From positions 1-13,321 of the forward strand of contig JAEDEU010000042.1 of NCBI GenBank assembly GCA_016293155.1: DNA of 13,321 nucleotides, in the 5' to 3' direction. Within the stretch, counting starts at the first letter, position 1, and every line of letters starts with the position of its first letter. Below the pieces are notes generated by a model that ran no database searches, had not been told where the DNA came from, and saw nothing but the letters and a program-made list of their open reading frames with translations. Origin of the DNA: Clostridiaceae bacterium (GTDB lineage: Bacteria; Bacillota; Clostridia; Oscillospirales; Butyricicoccaceae). The translations under genes were made by a program, and so were the position numbers. Below are positions 6,621-12,794 of this stretch, piece after piece.

Positions 6621-7610
6621 CTAAATGGTCTGCTCCGGCAGACGGATGGAGATTTCGCCGGCAAACAGCGTTTCGCGTGTGCCGTTCGACTCCACGATCA
6701 GATGACCGCAGTCGTCGATCTCCAGCGCGGTCGCCTCGCGCGCGCTGCCGTTTTCCAGAATGCGGATGGGCTGTCCGAGAAAGTCGATATAGCTTCGGTA
6801 CTGCGCAAGCAGCGCGGACAGGTCGTTTGCGCAGATCAGACGGTAGCATTCCTCCATATGATTGAGAAATGCCGCGGTGAGATGGTTGCGGTCAACCGGA
6901 TGCGCCGAAAAATCCTCCAGACTGCCGGCAATGGCGCGCAGCTCCTCCGGAAAGCCGCTTTCCGGTGTGCGCACGTTCATGCCGATGCCGACGACAACAT
7001 AGGAAAGCGCACCGGTTTCCGCCTCAATCGACGCCTCGGTCAGGATGCCGCACAGCTTTTTGCCGTCCTTGAGGACGTCGTTGACCCACTTGATGGACGG
7101 GCGGAAGCCTGCGGCTTCCTCGAAGGCGCGGCACGCCGCAACCGCTGCACCGATGGTCAGCGTGTTGACCTGCGCGAGCGGAAGCTCCGGGCGCAGCAGG
7201 ATGCTCAGATAAACGCCCGTGCCGGACGGGGACAGAAAGCTGCGCCCGCGCCGACCGCGACCGCCGGTCTGGCTGTCCGCCACGAGTGCATAGCCGTTCG
7301 GAAGCTCCGCGGCGCGGCGCTTGAGCACGGTGTTGGTGGATTCGATTTGCTCTACAACCTCCAGCGAGGAGGCGATTTCGGCTGTATGCAGCCGGACGCG
7401 GATGCCCGCGGCGGAGAGCACATCATTTTGCGGAGACAGGCGATAGCCCTCTCCGGGGACGGATTCGATGACATGACCGTCCGCTTTGAGAGAGGTGATT
7501 GCCTTCCAGACCGCGGTGCGCGAAACGCCGAGCTGTTTGGCAAGCGCACCGCCGGAGATCACCTCGCCGCGCCGCTGTTCCAGCGCGGCAAGAACGTCAT
7601 CACGTACCAT
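6621..7610 (-). CDS. birA: Biotin-protein ligase / biotin operon repressor, bifunctional
   Basis: The protein has 329 aa. It makes biotinyl-5'-AMP and attaches biotin to carboxyl-carrier lysines. The N-terminal winged helix-turn-helix (about 15-58; SGGALAKQLGVSRTAVWKAI then the wing GEGYRL) marks the group II type that also represses transcription. The catalytic domain has STNT (91-94), the biotinyl-AMP loop QTGGRGRRGRSF (114-125), KWVNDVL with K174, and CGILTE (187-192). An SH3-like C-terminal domain covers about 275-325 (GQPIRIL, FAGEISIR). The start at 7610 is set by GGAGG (7620-7624) 9 nt upstream; the frame extends further but without a site. It is transcribed alone, divergently from ylmH and from the same promoter stretch, so self-regulation is possible. 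Confidence 0.95.
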   Translation of the reverse strand: MVRDDVLAALEQRRGEVISGGALAKQLGVSRTAVWKAITSLKADGHVIESVPGEGYRLSPQNDVLSAAGIRVRLHTAEIASSLEVVEQIESTNTVLKRRAAELPNGYALVADSQTGGRGRRGRSFLSPSGTGVYLSILLRPELPLAQVNTLTIGAAVAACRAFEEAAGFRPSIKWVNDVLKDGKKLCGILTEASIEAETGALSYVVVGIGMNVRTPESGFPEELRAIAGSLEDFSAHPVDRNHLTAAFLNHMEECYRLICANDLSALLAQYRSYIDFLGQPIRILENGSAREATALEIDDCGHLIVESNGTRETLFAGEISIRLPEQTI

Positions 7611-7674
7611 AGCAGATATCCTCCGGGAAAAGCACACCGATACACGGTATGCGGAATGGTTTCGATTCCTTCTC

Positions 7675-7704
7675 ATTGTAAACGATAATCAGATTTGGTA
7701 CAAT
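7675..7704. promoter_or_regulatory. Overlapping, mirror-symmetric divergent promoters for birA and ylmH
   Basis: On the plus strand TTGTAA (7676-7681) and TACAAT (7699-7704) are 17 nt apart. On the minus strand TTGTAC (7698-7703) and TACAAT (7675-7680) are also 17 nt apart. The outer hexamers form an inverted repeat ATTGTA-N18-TACAAT, so each end acts as -35 for one direction and -10 for the other. Predicted starts are near 7711 (ylmH) and 7668 (birA). The left half, TTGTAAAC, differs at one base from the Firmicutes BirA half-site TTGTTAAC; the right half matches poorly. Confidence 0.6.
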
Positions 7705-7737
7705 ATAAAAGAACAAAAAAAGACGAGAGGAATTTTC

Positions 7738-8538
7738 ATGAAGCAAAAGACTGAGATTGCACGCTCGCTTGCCCAGCAGCCGGAGGACGTCGCGCTGCTG
7801 ACGCATCTGCTCGACCGTGCGGATGCCTGTGCGCAGAAATGCTATGTGACTGCCAGCCGGTTTCTGGATCTGCGCCAGAGTACGCTTGCGGAGCAGGCGC
7901 TCAGGCAGTATGCCGCACCGCAGTGGTTTTTTCACGGAGGCTGGGAACGGGCGGAACGCCGGGTGATTGTGTTTGTGCCGGATTATGCTCGGCCGGAGGA
8001 CATTCCGGGCAGCGAGGACGACCCGATTGCTGTGCTGCGATGCATCAAGCACCGCGCGGATGAGCTGACGCACCGAGATTATCTCGGCTCCCTGATGGGC
8101 TTACAGATTCGGCGCGACTGCGTGGGCGATATTCTGGTATCCGATCACGGCGCGGATATTCTTGTCCTGCGCGAGCTGCTGCCGTTTTTGCTGACGCATT
8201 ACGGAAAGGCGGGCAGAAAGCATCTGGAGCTGTCCGAGGTGCCGCTGTCCGACCTGATCCTGCCCGAGCAGAGCATAGAATACCTGCGGGACACGGTGGC
8301 ATCCATGCGGCTGGACGCGGTTACAGCGGCGCTGTTCCGGCTGTCGCGCACGCGGGCGGCGGAGGCAGTGCGCAGGGGCGCGGTGTATCTGGACGACCGG
8401 CAGTGCCTGAATGCAGACCGTGAGGTGCCGGAGGGCGCACGCATTACCCTGCGCGGCACCGGACGGGGAGAGGTGGAGCAGATTTTGGGAGAAAGCAAAA
8501 AGGGACGCATCATCCTCTCGCTCAAACGATATCAGTGA
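7738..8538 (+). CDS. ylmH: S4-domain RNA-binding protein, YlmH family
   Basis: The protein has 266 aa, near the 257 aa of Bacillus subtilis YlmH. YlmH binds stalled large ribosomal subunits and takes part in ribosome-associated quality control in B. subtilis. Residues 1-170 form the N-terminal YlmH domain (LLDRADAC, FLDLRQ, FHGGWERAERRV, HRDYLGSLMGLQIRRDCVGDI as segments). The S4 RNA-binding domain spans about 190-250 (RLDAVTAALFRLSR, GAVYLDD, RITLRGTGR). The start at 7738 follows AGAGG (7726-7730) with 7-nt spacing; a longer frame opening at 7486 overlaps birA and is not supported. The usual sepF-ylmG-divIVA division neighbours are absent. It is followed 10 nt later by mnmM, whose ribosome binding site overlaps this stop codon. 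Confidence 0.9.
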   Translation: MKQKTEIARSLAQQPEDVALLTHLLDRADACAQKCYVTASRFLDLRQSTLAEQALRQYAAPQWFFHGGWERAERRVIVFVPDYARPEDIPGSEDDPIAVLRCIKHRADELTHRDYLGSLMGLQIRRDCVGDILVSDHGADILVLRELLPFLLTHYGKAGRKHLELSEVPLSDLILPEQSIEYLRDTVASMRLDAVTAALFRLSRTRAAEAVRRGAVYLDDRQCLNADREVPEGARITLRGTGRGEVEQILGESKKGRIILSLKRYQ

Positions 8539-8548
8539 GGACAATAGC

Positions 8549-9103
8549 ATGAATACCTTATCTGTAAACCATGATTTTCTGCGCCGGACGGTGCAGGAGG
8601 GCGCATTCTGCATCGACGCGACGGCAGGGAACGGGCATGACACCGCGTTCCTCTGCGGCCTGGTCGGTGAGAGCGGAAAAGTGCTTGCGCTGGACATTCA
8701 GGAGCAGGCGGTCACGAACACCCGCGCGCGTCTGCACGAGATGGGATATGACACAGTCGGTACGGTTGTACAGGACTCGCACGCGAACCTTGCGCAGTAT
8801 GCCGAGCCGGAGAGTGTGGACTGCATTGTGTTCAATCTCGGCTGGCTGCCGGGCGGAGATCATTCCATTTTTACCCGTCCGGACAGCACGCAGCAGGCGA
8901 TTGAAGCGGGTCTGCGTCTGCTCAAGCGCGGCGGCGTGATGACAATCTGTATCTACTATGGCGGCCGTTCCGGCTACGAGGAACGTGACGCGATGCTGGA
9001 ATATCTCAAAACGCTGGATGACAGGCAATACACCGTACTGCTGTCGCAGTTCTACAACCGAAAGGGCGATGTGCCCATTCCGGTGTTTATCTGGAAGGAA
9101 TAG
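8549..9103 (+). CDS. mnmM: tRNA U34 methyltransferase, MnmM/YtqB family
   Basis: The protein has 184 aa, matching the compact class I AdoMet methyltransferase family once called putative rRNA methylase (YtqB). B. subtilis and Staphylococcus aureus members methylate 5-aminomethyl-2-thiouridine at the tRNA wobble position. Motif I is FCIDATAGNGHDTAFL (20-35), the AdoMet-ribose acidic residue is D49 in LALDIQ, then VQDSHAN, the hallmark NLGWLPGGD (96-104), KRGGVMTICIYYGGRSGYEE (about 127-145) and the C-terminal FYNRKGDVP. GAGGA (8537-8541) overlaps the ylmH stop and sets the start at 8549. Co-transcription with ylmH is likely; both act on translation. Family assignment is firm, the exact tRNA substrate is inferred. 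Confidence 0.88.
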   Translation: MNTLSVNHDFLRRTVQEGAFCIDATAGNGHDTAFLCGLVGESGKVLALDIQEQAVTNTRARLHEMGYDTVGTVVQDSHANLAQYAEPESVDCIVFNLGWLPGGDHSIFTRPDSTQQAIEAGLRLLKRGGVMTICIYYGGRSGYEERDAMLEYLKTLDDRQYTVLLSQFYNRKGDVPIPVFIWKE

Positions 9104-9126
9104 CGAGAAAGCAACCTGACAAATAT

Positions 9127-9155
9127 TTTGACTGTGCGTCAAAGTATGATATACT
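9127..9155 (+). promoter_or_regulatory. Promoter of ybjQ-uppP with operator-like inverted repeat
   Basis: TTGACT (9128-9133) and TATACT (9150-9155) are separated by 16 nt. The -35 hexamer lies in a perfect inverted repeat, TTTGAC (9127-9132) and GTCAAA (9138-9143) with a 5-nt centre, well placed for a repressor. The start of transcription should be near 9162. No terminator is seen between mnmM and this promoter, so some readthrough may add to expression. Confidence 0.65.
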
Positions 9156-9187
9156 AGAAACGCAAAAGCAGATGGAGGTGCAGCTTT

Positions 9188-9508
9188 ATGATTATCACGA
9201 CAACCCCTGCGATTGAGGGCAGGACCATTCGCGAATACAAGGGCATTGTGTTCGGCGAGGTGATTTCCGGCGTCAATTTTGTCAAGGACTTTACCGCGGG
9301 ACTGCGCAATTTCTTCGGCGGACGTTCTGCCGCCTATGAGGAGGAGCTGATGAATGCGCGCACGAGCGCACTGGCAGAGATGGAGCAGCGCGCAGCACGC
9401 ATCGGTGCCAACGCTGTGGTCGGAGTCGATGTGGATTATGAGGTTCTGGGCGCGGACAACGGGATGCTGATGGTGACCGTCAGCGGTACGGCAGTCGTCA
9501 CCGACTGA
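9188..9508 (+). CDS. ybjQ: UPF0145/YbjQ family protein
   Basis: The protein has 106 aa, the typical size of this small oligomeric family, which is often labelled heavy-metal-binding from its fold without a proven biochemical role. Visible hallmarks are ITTTPAIEGRTIREYKGIVFGE at the N terminus (residues 3-24, typical I-x-G-x-x-x-x-x-x-x-G pattern), a RNFFGGRS turn, the helix EEELMNARTSALAEME and GANAVVGVDVDYE (about 74-86), ending in a VSGTAV strand. There is no signal peptide or membrane segment. GGAGGTG (9174-9180) gives 7-nt spacing to the ATG. It is the first gene of a likely pair with uppP, 31 nt downstream. Family is clear, function unknown. Confidence 0.85.
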   Translation: MIITTTPAIEGRTIREYKGIVFGEVISGVNFVKDFTAGLRNFFGGRSAAYEEELMNARTSALAEMEQRAARIGANAVVGVDVDYEVLGADNGMLMVTVSGTAVVTD

Positions 9509-9539
9509 CCAAAATCAATATCAATAAAGGAGAAAACAG

Positions 9540-10391
9540 ATGTTGGATTTAATCAAATCCGTGATTTTTGGCATTATCGAAGGCATCACGGAGTGGCTGC
9601 CGATCAGCAGCACCGGACACCTGATTCTGGCGGAGGAATTCCTCTCGTTCAAAAATGTGTCCGAGGGATTTTGGAGTATGTATGAGGTGGTCATTCAGCT
9701 GGGTGCCATTCTCGCAGTTGTAGTCATTTTCTGGAATCAAATCTTTCCGTTTACCAACAAGCCGGAGCTTGCGATGGGCAAGAGCGGCATTCTGGCGCAC
9801 ATCAAGCAAGAGCAGTTTTGGCTGTGGGTGAATATTCTGGTCGCGTGCATTCCGGCCGCGGTCATCGGAATTTTGTTCAATGACCTGTTTGAGGCGCTGT
9901 TTTACAAGTATTATGTCGTGGCAATCGCGCTCATTGTATTCGGTATCGCGTTTATCGTGATTGAGAACTGGAACAAAACGCGCACGCCGCGCGTGACGGA
10001 TGTCAATCAGCTGACCATGAAGGCGGTGCTGATTATCGGTGCATTCCAGCTGATTGCAGCGATTTTCCCGGGAACCTCGCGTTCCGGTGCGACGATCATC
10101 GGCGCATTGCTCATCGGTGTATCCCGCAAGGTGGCGGCGGAATTTACCTTCTATCTCGCAATTCCGGTCATGTTCGGTGCGAGCCTGCTCAAGATCGTCA
10201 AGTTCGGTCTGGCATTCACCGCGATGGAGGCGGCCATTCTGCTGGTCGGCATGATCGTATCCTTTGTGGTTTCCATCATCGTCATCAAATTCCTGATGGA
10301 TTACATCAAAAAGCATGATTTCAAGGTGTTCGGCTATTACCGTATTGCACTCGGTATTGTCGTGCTGTTGTATTTCTTTCTTGCGAAGTAA
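9540..10391 (+). CDS. uppP: Undecaprenyl-diphosphatase (BacA family)
   Basis: The protein has 283 aa. It is an integral membrane enzyme with about eight hydrophobic segments that dephosphorylates undecaprenyl diphosphate to recycle the lipid carrier for peptidoglycan and other envelope polymers; extra dosage confers bacitracin tolerance in other bacteria. The two family signatures are present: EGITEWLPISSTGH (14-27, including E17 and H27) and PGTSRSG (177-183, R181). The inverted-repeat re-entrant topology and the C-terminal GYYRIALG segment are normal. AAAGGAG (9526-9532) lies 7 nt before the ATG. It probably shares the ybjQ transcript and ends at a strong terminator directly downstream. Confidence 0.96.
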   Translation: MLDLIKSVIFGIIEGITEWLPISSTGHLILAEEFLSFKNVSEGFWSMYEVVIQLGAILAVVVIFWNQIFPFTNKPELAMGKSGILAHIKQEQFWLWVNILVACIPAAVIGILFNDLFEALFYKYYVVAIALIVFGIAFIVIENWNKTRTPRVTDVNQLTMKAVLIIGAFQLIAAIFPGTSRSGATIIGALLIGVSRKVAAEFTFYLAIPVMFGASLLKIVKFGLAFTAMEAAILLVGMIVSFVVSIIVIKFLMDYIKKHDFKVFGYYRIALGIVVLLYFFLAK

Positions 10392-10399
10392 ATAGACTG

Positions 10400-10429
10400 C
10401 GGATGGAGCGCTGCTCCATCCGTTTTTTT
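10400..10429 (+). terminator. Strong intrinsic terminator after uppP
   Basis: CGGATGGAGC (10400-10409) and GCTCCATCCG (10413-10422) form a 10-bp GC-rich stem with a 3-nt loop, followed by seven T (10423-10429). It isolates dpaA from the upstream unit. Confidence 0.95.
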
Positions 10430-10431
10430 GT

Positions 10432-10459
10432 ACCCGAACGACCCGGATTGCATAGACTG
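10432..10459 (+). promoter_or_regulatory. Candidate sigma-K (mother-cell) promoter of dpaAB
   Basis: ACC at 10432-10434 and CATAGACTG at 10451-10459 are 16 nt apart. This matches the B. subtilis sigma-K pattern (AC in the -35, CATAnnnTA in the -10) except for the last base, and a G precedes CATA as is common. Transcription would start near 10466, just before the ribosome binding site at 10473-10480. No sigma-A-like promoter is evident between the uppP terminator and dpaA. B. subtilis spoVF is sigma-K dependent, which supports the reading. Confidence 0.45.
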
Positions 10460-10484
10460 ATGCATGGATGATGGGAGGGGTTGG

Positions 10485-11351
10485 ATGAAACGAACGCTGA
10501 GTGCGGTGCTGGCAGGCGGCGATATGCGGCAGATTTATCTCGGTCGGCTGCTGCGGGAGGACGGCTTCCGAACCGGTACGGTTGCGCTGGAGCGGCACGG
10601 CGAGGAGCTGGAATCGCAGGGAATGGAGGCATTCCGGGCTGCGGATGTAATTATTCTGCCCATGCCGGTGATGGGGGAACGCGGGCGGCTGAATGCACCG
10701 CTCGCCAATGCGCCGTATAAAATGACAGAGGTGCTGGACGCAATTCCAGCAGGGAAAACGGTATTCGGTGGTGCAGTGCCCAAGGCGGTGCACGAAATGG
10801 CACAGCGGCGCGGAATCACTGTGACCGATTATCTGGAGCGCGGGGAGCTTGCGGTGCTCAATGCCATCCCGACCGCGGAGGGCGCGATCCAGATTGCGAT
10901 GGAGGAGCTGCCGGTCACGCTGCACGGTACCAAAACGCTCGTCATCGGCAACGGAAGAATCGGCAAGGCGCTGTCACACCGTCTGCACGCACTCGGTGCG
11001 GAGGTCACGGTTTCTGCGCGTCGGTATGATGATTTCGCCCGTATTCGTGATGGCGGCATGAAGTGGGCGGATACCCGTGCGCTTGCGCCGGTGGTCGGAG
11101 AATTTGCATTGATCTTCAACACCGTTCCGCATCCGGTGGTCACGCGCGCAGTACTGGCAAAGTGTCGTCCGGATGTGGTGCTGATCGACCTTGCATCCCG
11201 CCCGGGCGGGACGGATTTCGCGGCGGCAGGAGAGCTCGGCAGGAGGGCAATTCATGCGCTGTCTCTGCCCGGAAAGGTCGCGCCGGTCACGGCGGCATCC
11301 TATATCCGCGACACCATCACCCATATTTTACAGGAGGAGGGGAAGCTATGA
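10485..11351 (+). CDS. dpaA: Dipicolinate synthase subunit A
   Basis: The protein has 288 aa, against about 297 for B. subtilis SpoVFA. With DpaB it converts 4-hydroxytetrahydrodipicolinate, from the lysine pathway, to dipicolinic acid in the mother cell; the calcium chelate then fills the spore core. The N-terminal part carries the family motif LAGGDMRQIYLGRLL (9-23) and VIILPMPV (55-62). The C-terminal half is an NAD(P)-binding Rossmann fold with VIGNGRIGKAL (153-163), FNTVPHPV (211-218), DLASRPGGTDF (235-245) and LPGKVAPVTAA (261-271). GGGAGGGG (10473-10480) supports the ATG at 10485 over an in-frame ATG at 10464 that lies ahead of it. Its stop overlaps the dpaB start by ATGA. Confidence 0.93.
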   Translation: MKRTLSAVLAGGDMRQIYLGRLLREDGFRTGTVALERHGEELESQGMEAFRAADVIILPMPVMGERGRLNAPLANAPYKMTEVLDAIPAGKTVFGGAVPKAVHEMAQRRGITVTDYLERGELAVLNAIPTAEGAIQIAMEELPVTLHGTKTLVIGNGRIGKALSHRLHALGAEVTVSARRYDDFARIRDGGMKWADTRALAPVVGEFALIFNTVPHPVVTRAVLAKCRPDVVLIDLASRPGGTDFAAAGELGRRAIHALSLPGKVAPVTAASYIRDTITHILQEEGKL

Positions 11352-11914
11352 AAACGGTCGGATTTGCTCTGTGCGGCTCATTCTGCACACTCTCGCGCGT
11401 GTTTGTCGTGGTGGAACGCATGGTAAAGGACGGCTGGGATGTCGTGCCGATTCTGTCATTCTGCGCGTCGGAAATGGATACCCGATTCGGTAAGGCGGCG
11501 GATTTCTGCGATCAGCTGGAGGAAATCTGCGGACATAAGCCGCTCAGGACATTGCAGGAGGTCGAACCAATCGGACCGAAGCAGCTGCTGGATGTGCTGG
11601 TGGTTGCACCGTGTACCGGCAGTACACTGGCGCGCATTGCGCACGGGCTGAGCGATACACCGGTTTCTCTGGCGGTCAAATCTCAATTAAGAGTAGAGCG
11701 TCCGGTTGTAATTGCCGTTTCCAGCAACGATGCGCTCGCCGGCTCGGCAAAGAATATTGCAGAGCTACTCTGCCGTCGAAACGTGTATTTTACGCCGATG
11801 CGGCAGGATGCACCGATGACCAAGCCGCGCTCCATGGTTGCCGTGATGGAGGATATCCCCAAAACCGTGCAGGCGGCGCTGGAGGGAAAACAGGTTCAGC
11901 CCATCCTGATATAG
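11348..11914 (+). CDS. dpaB: Dipicolinate synthase subunit B (flavoprotein)
   Basis: The protein has 188 aa, close to the 200 aa of SpoVFB. It belongs to the HFCD flavoprotein fold shared with phosphopantothenoylcysteine decarboxylase and pairs with DpaA in the last step of dipicolinate synthesis. Visible features are the FMN-side N terminus VGFALCGSFCTLSR (4-17), VVPILS, VVAPCTGSTLARIAHGLSDTP (85-105 region, the family's strongest signature) and VSSNDALAG with an MTKPRSM stretch near 157-163. AGGAGGAGG sits just ahead of the ATG inside the dpaA end, and the ATGA overlap implies coupled translation. The asd-dapG-dapA genes that follow spoVF in Bacillus are not here; a terminator and mtnN follow instead. 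Confidence 0.92.
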   Translation: MKTVGFALCGSFCTLSRVFVVVERMVKDGWDVVPILSFCASEMDTRFGKAADFCDQLEEICGHKPLRTLQEVEPIGPKQLLDVLVVAPCTGSTLARIAHGLSDTPVSLAVKSQLRVERPVVIAVSSNDALAGSAKNIAELLCRRNVYFTPMRQDAPMTKPRSMVAVMEDIPKTVQAALEGKQVQPILI

Positions 11915-11926
11915 TGTGGAGAAAGA

Positions 11927-11969
11927 ACAAACCGGAACAGCTCCCCAAAATGGAGTCGTTCCGGTTTGT
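11927..11969. terminator. Bidirectional terminator between convergent dpaB and mtnN
   Basis: ACAAACCGGAAC (11927-11938) and GTTCCGGTTTGT (11958-11969) form a perfect 12-bp stem; CTCC and GGAG (11941-11944, 11952-11955) extend it inside. U-tracts are weak on both sides (GTGTTTG on plus, TCTTTC on minus). Confidence 0.8.
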
Positions 11970-11990
11970 GTTTGCGGATTGAGCGGGTTG

Positions 11991-12674
11991 TTATTTGCTG
12001 AGCTCCAGCATTTTGAGAATAATGCCCGCGGAGGAAGCGGCGGCATCGTCGATGAAATTATCATAGCTTTCATCGGCATCGTCATCGGCGGCATCCGACA
12101 TGGTGCGGATGACAAGGAACGGCACGCCGAACATAAACGCTGCGTGACCGATTGCAGCGCCTTCCATCTCGGTTGCGGCGGGCGCATAGCGTTCGTTGAG
12201 CTGCTTTTTCACAGCCGCGTCATTGATAAACTGATCGCCGGAAATAATCAGACCGGTGTGCACACGGTGTTCCAGTGCCGGAATTTCCGCGCAGGCGGTG
12301 AGACAAAGCGTGCGCAGCGCTTCATCTGCCTGGAAAAACTCGCACTTTGGATAATAATCCAGCATAATGCGGTCCTGATCGTGAAATGCGACCTGCTCGC
12401 TGATGACAACGTCCATGATCTTCAGACCCGGACGCATCGCACCGGCGATGCCGACATTGACAATGCACTCCGCGCCGAATTTGCTGACTGCGGTTGCCGC
12501 ACAGACGGCGGCGTTGACCTTGCCCACTCCGCAGCAGACCAGGACAACCTGCTGACCGTAAACCGTGCCCTTATAGTAAGTGGTGCCGAACATTTCGGTG
12601 GTTTCCGCAATGTCCATCTTGTCACGGATGAGCGCGACCTCTGCGTCGAGCGCGCCTAAAATTCCCCATACCAT
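11991..12674 (-). CDS. mtnN: 5'-methylthioadenosine / S-adenosylhomocysteine nucleosidase
   Basis: The protein has 227 aa, typical for MtnN/Pfs. It removes adenine from S-adenosylhomocysteine and methylthioadenosine, relieving product inhibition of methyltransferases and giving S-ribosylhomocysteine to LuxS. Key elements: GALDAEV (E12, the catalytic water-activating Glu position), GVGKVNAA (49-56), VNVGIAGA (72-79), ISGDQFI (144-150), TEMEGAA (E171, ribose contact) and RTMSDAADDDA (190-200, D194 catalytic acid). The ATG at 12674 is supported by GAGGT (12683-12687) 8 nt away. It is monocistronic, divergent from luxS and convergent with dpaB. Confidence 0.96.
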   Translation of the reverse strand: MVWGILGALDAEVALIRDKMDIAETTEMFGTTYYKGTVYGQQVVLVCCGVGKVNAAVCAATAVSKFGAECIVNVGIAGAMRPGLKIMDVVISEQVAFHDQDRIMLDYYPKCEFFQADEALRTLCLTACAEIPALEHRVHTGLIISGDQFINDAAVKKQLNERYAPAATEMEGAAIGHAAFMFGVPFLVIRTMSDAADDDADESYDNFIDDAAASSAGIILKMLELSK

Positions 12675-12713
12675 ATTGTGTTACCTCATTTCGTCAAAGT
12701 TACCTTCCTGTTT

Positions 12714-12742
12714 AGTATAAAAGCCGTGCTTGCATTCGTCAA
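12714..12742 (-). promoter_or_regulatory. Sigma-A-type promoter of mtnN
   Basis: On the minus strand TTGACG (12737-12742) and TATACT (12714-12719) are 17 nt apart. Transcription should begin near 12707, giving a leader of about 33 nt. Its -35 lies one base from the -35 of the luxS promoter. Confidence 0.75.
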
Positions 12743-12758
12743 TCAAAATCTTTATAAT
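12730..12758 (+). promoter_or_regulatory. Sigma-A-type promoter of luxS
   Basis: TTGCAT (12730-12735) and a perfect TATAAT (12753-12758) are 17 nt apart. Transcription should begin near 12765, about 30 nt ahead of the luxS start. It spans the -35 of the opposing mtnN promoter. Confidence 0.75.
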
Positions 12759-12794
12759 AGGAAAAACGAAACCTGCGTTGTGGAGGAATTTTTT

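Noticed and set aside
6603..7688. 361-codon plus-strand open frame across birA
   Set aside because: It begins in the terminator stem, is antisense to a complete BirA, and has no plausible start signal.
12678..12794. 39-residue N-terminal extension of LuxS
   Set aside because: It would be translated through both predicted promoters; the ATG at 12795 has an ideal GGAGGA and the expected LuxS length.
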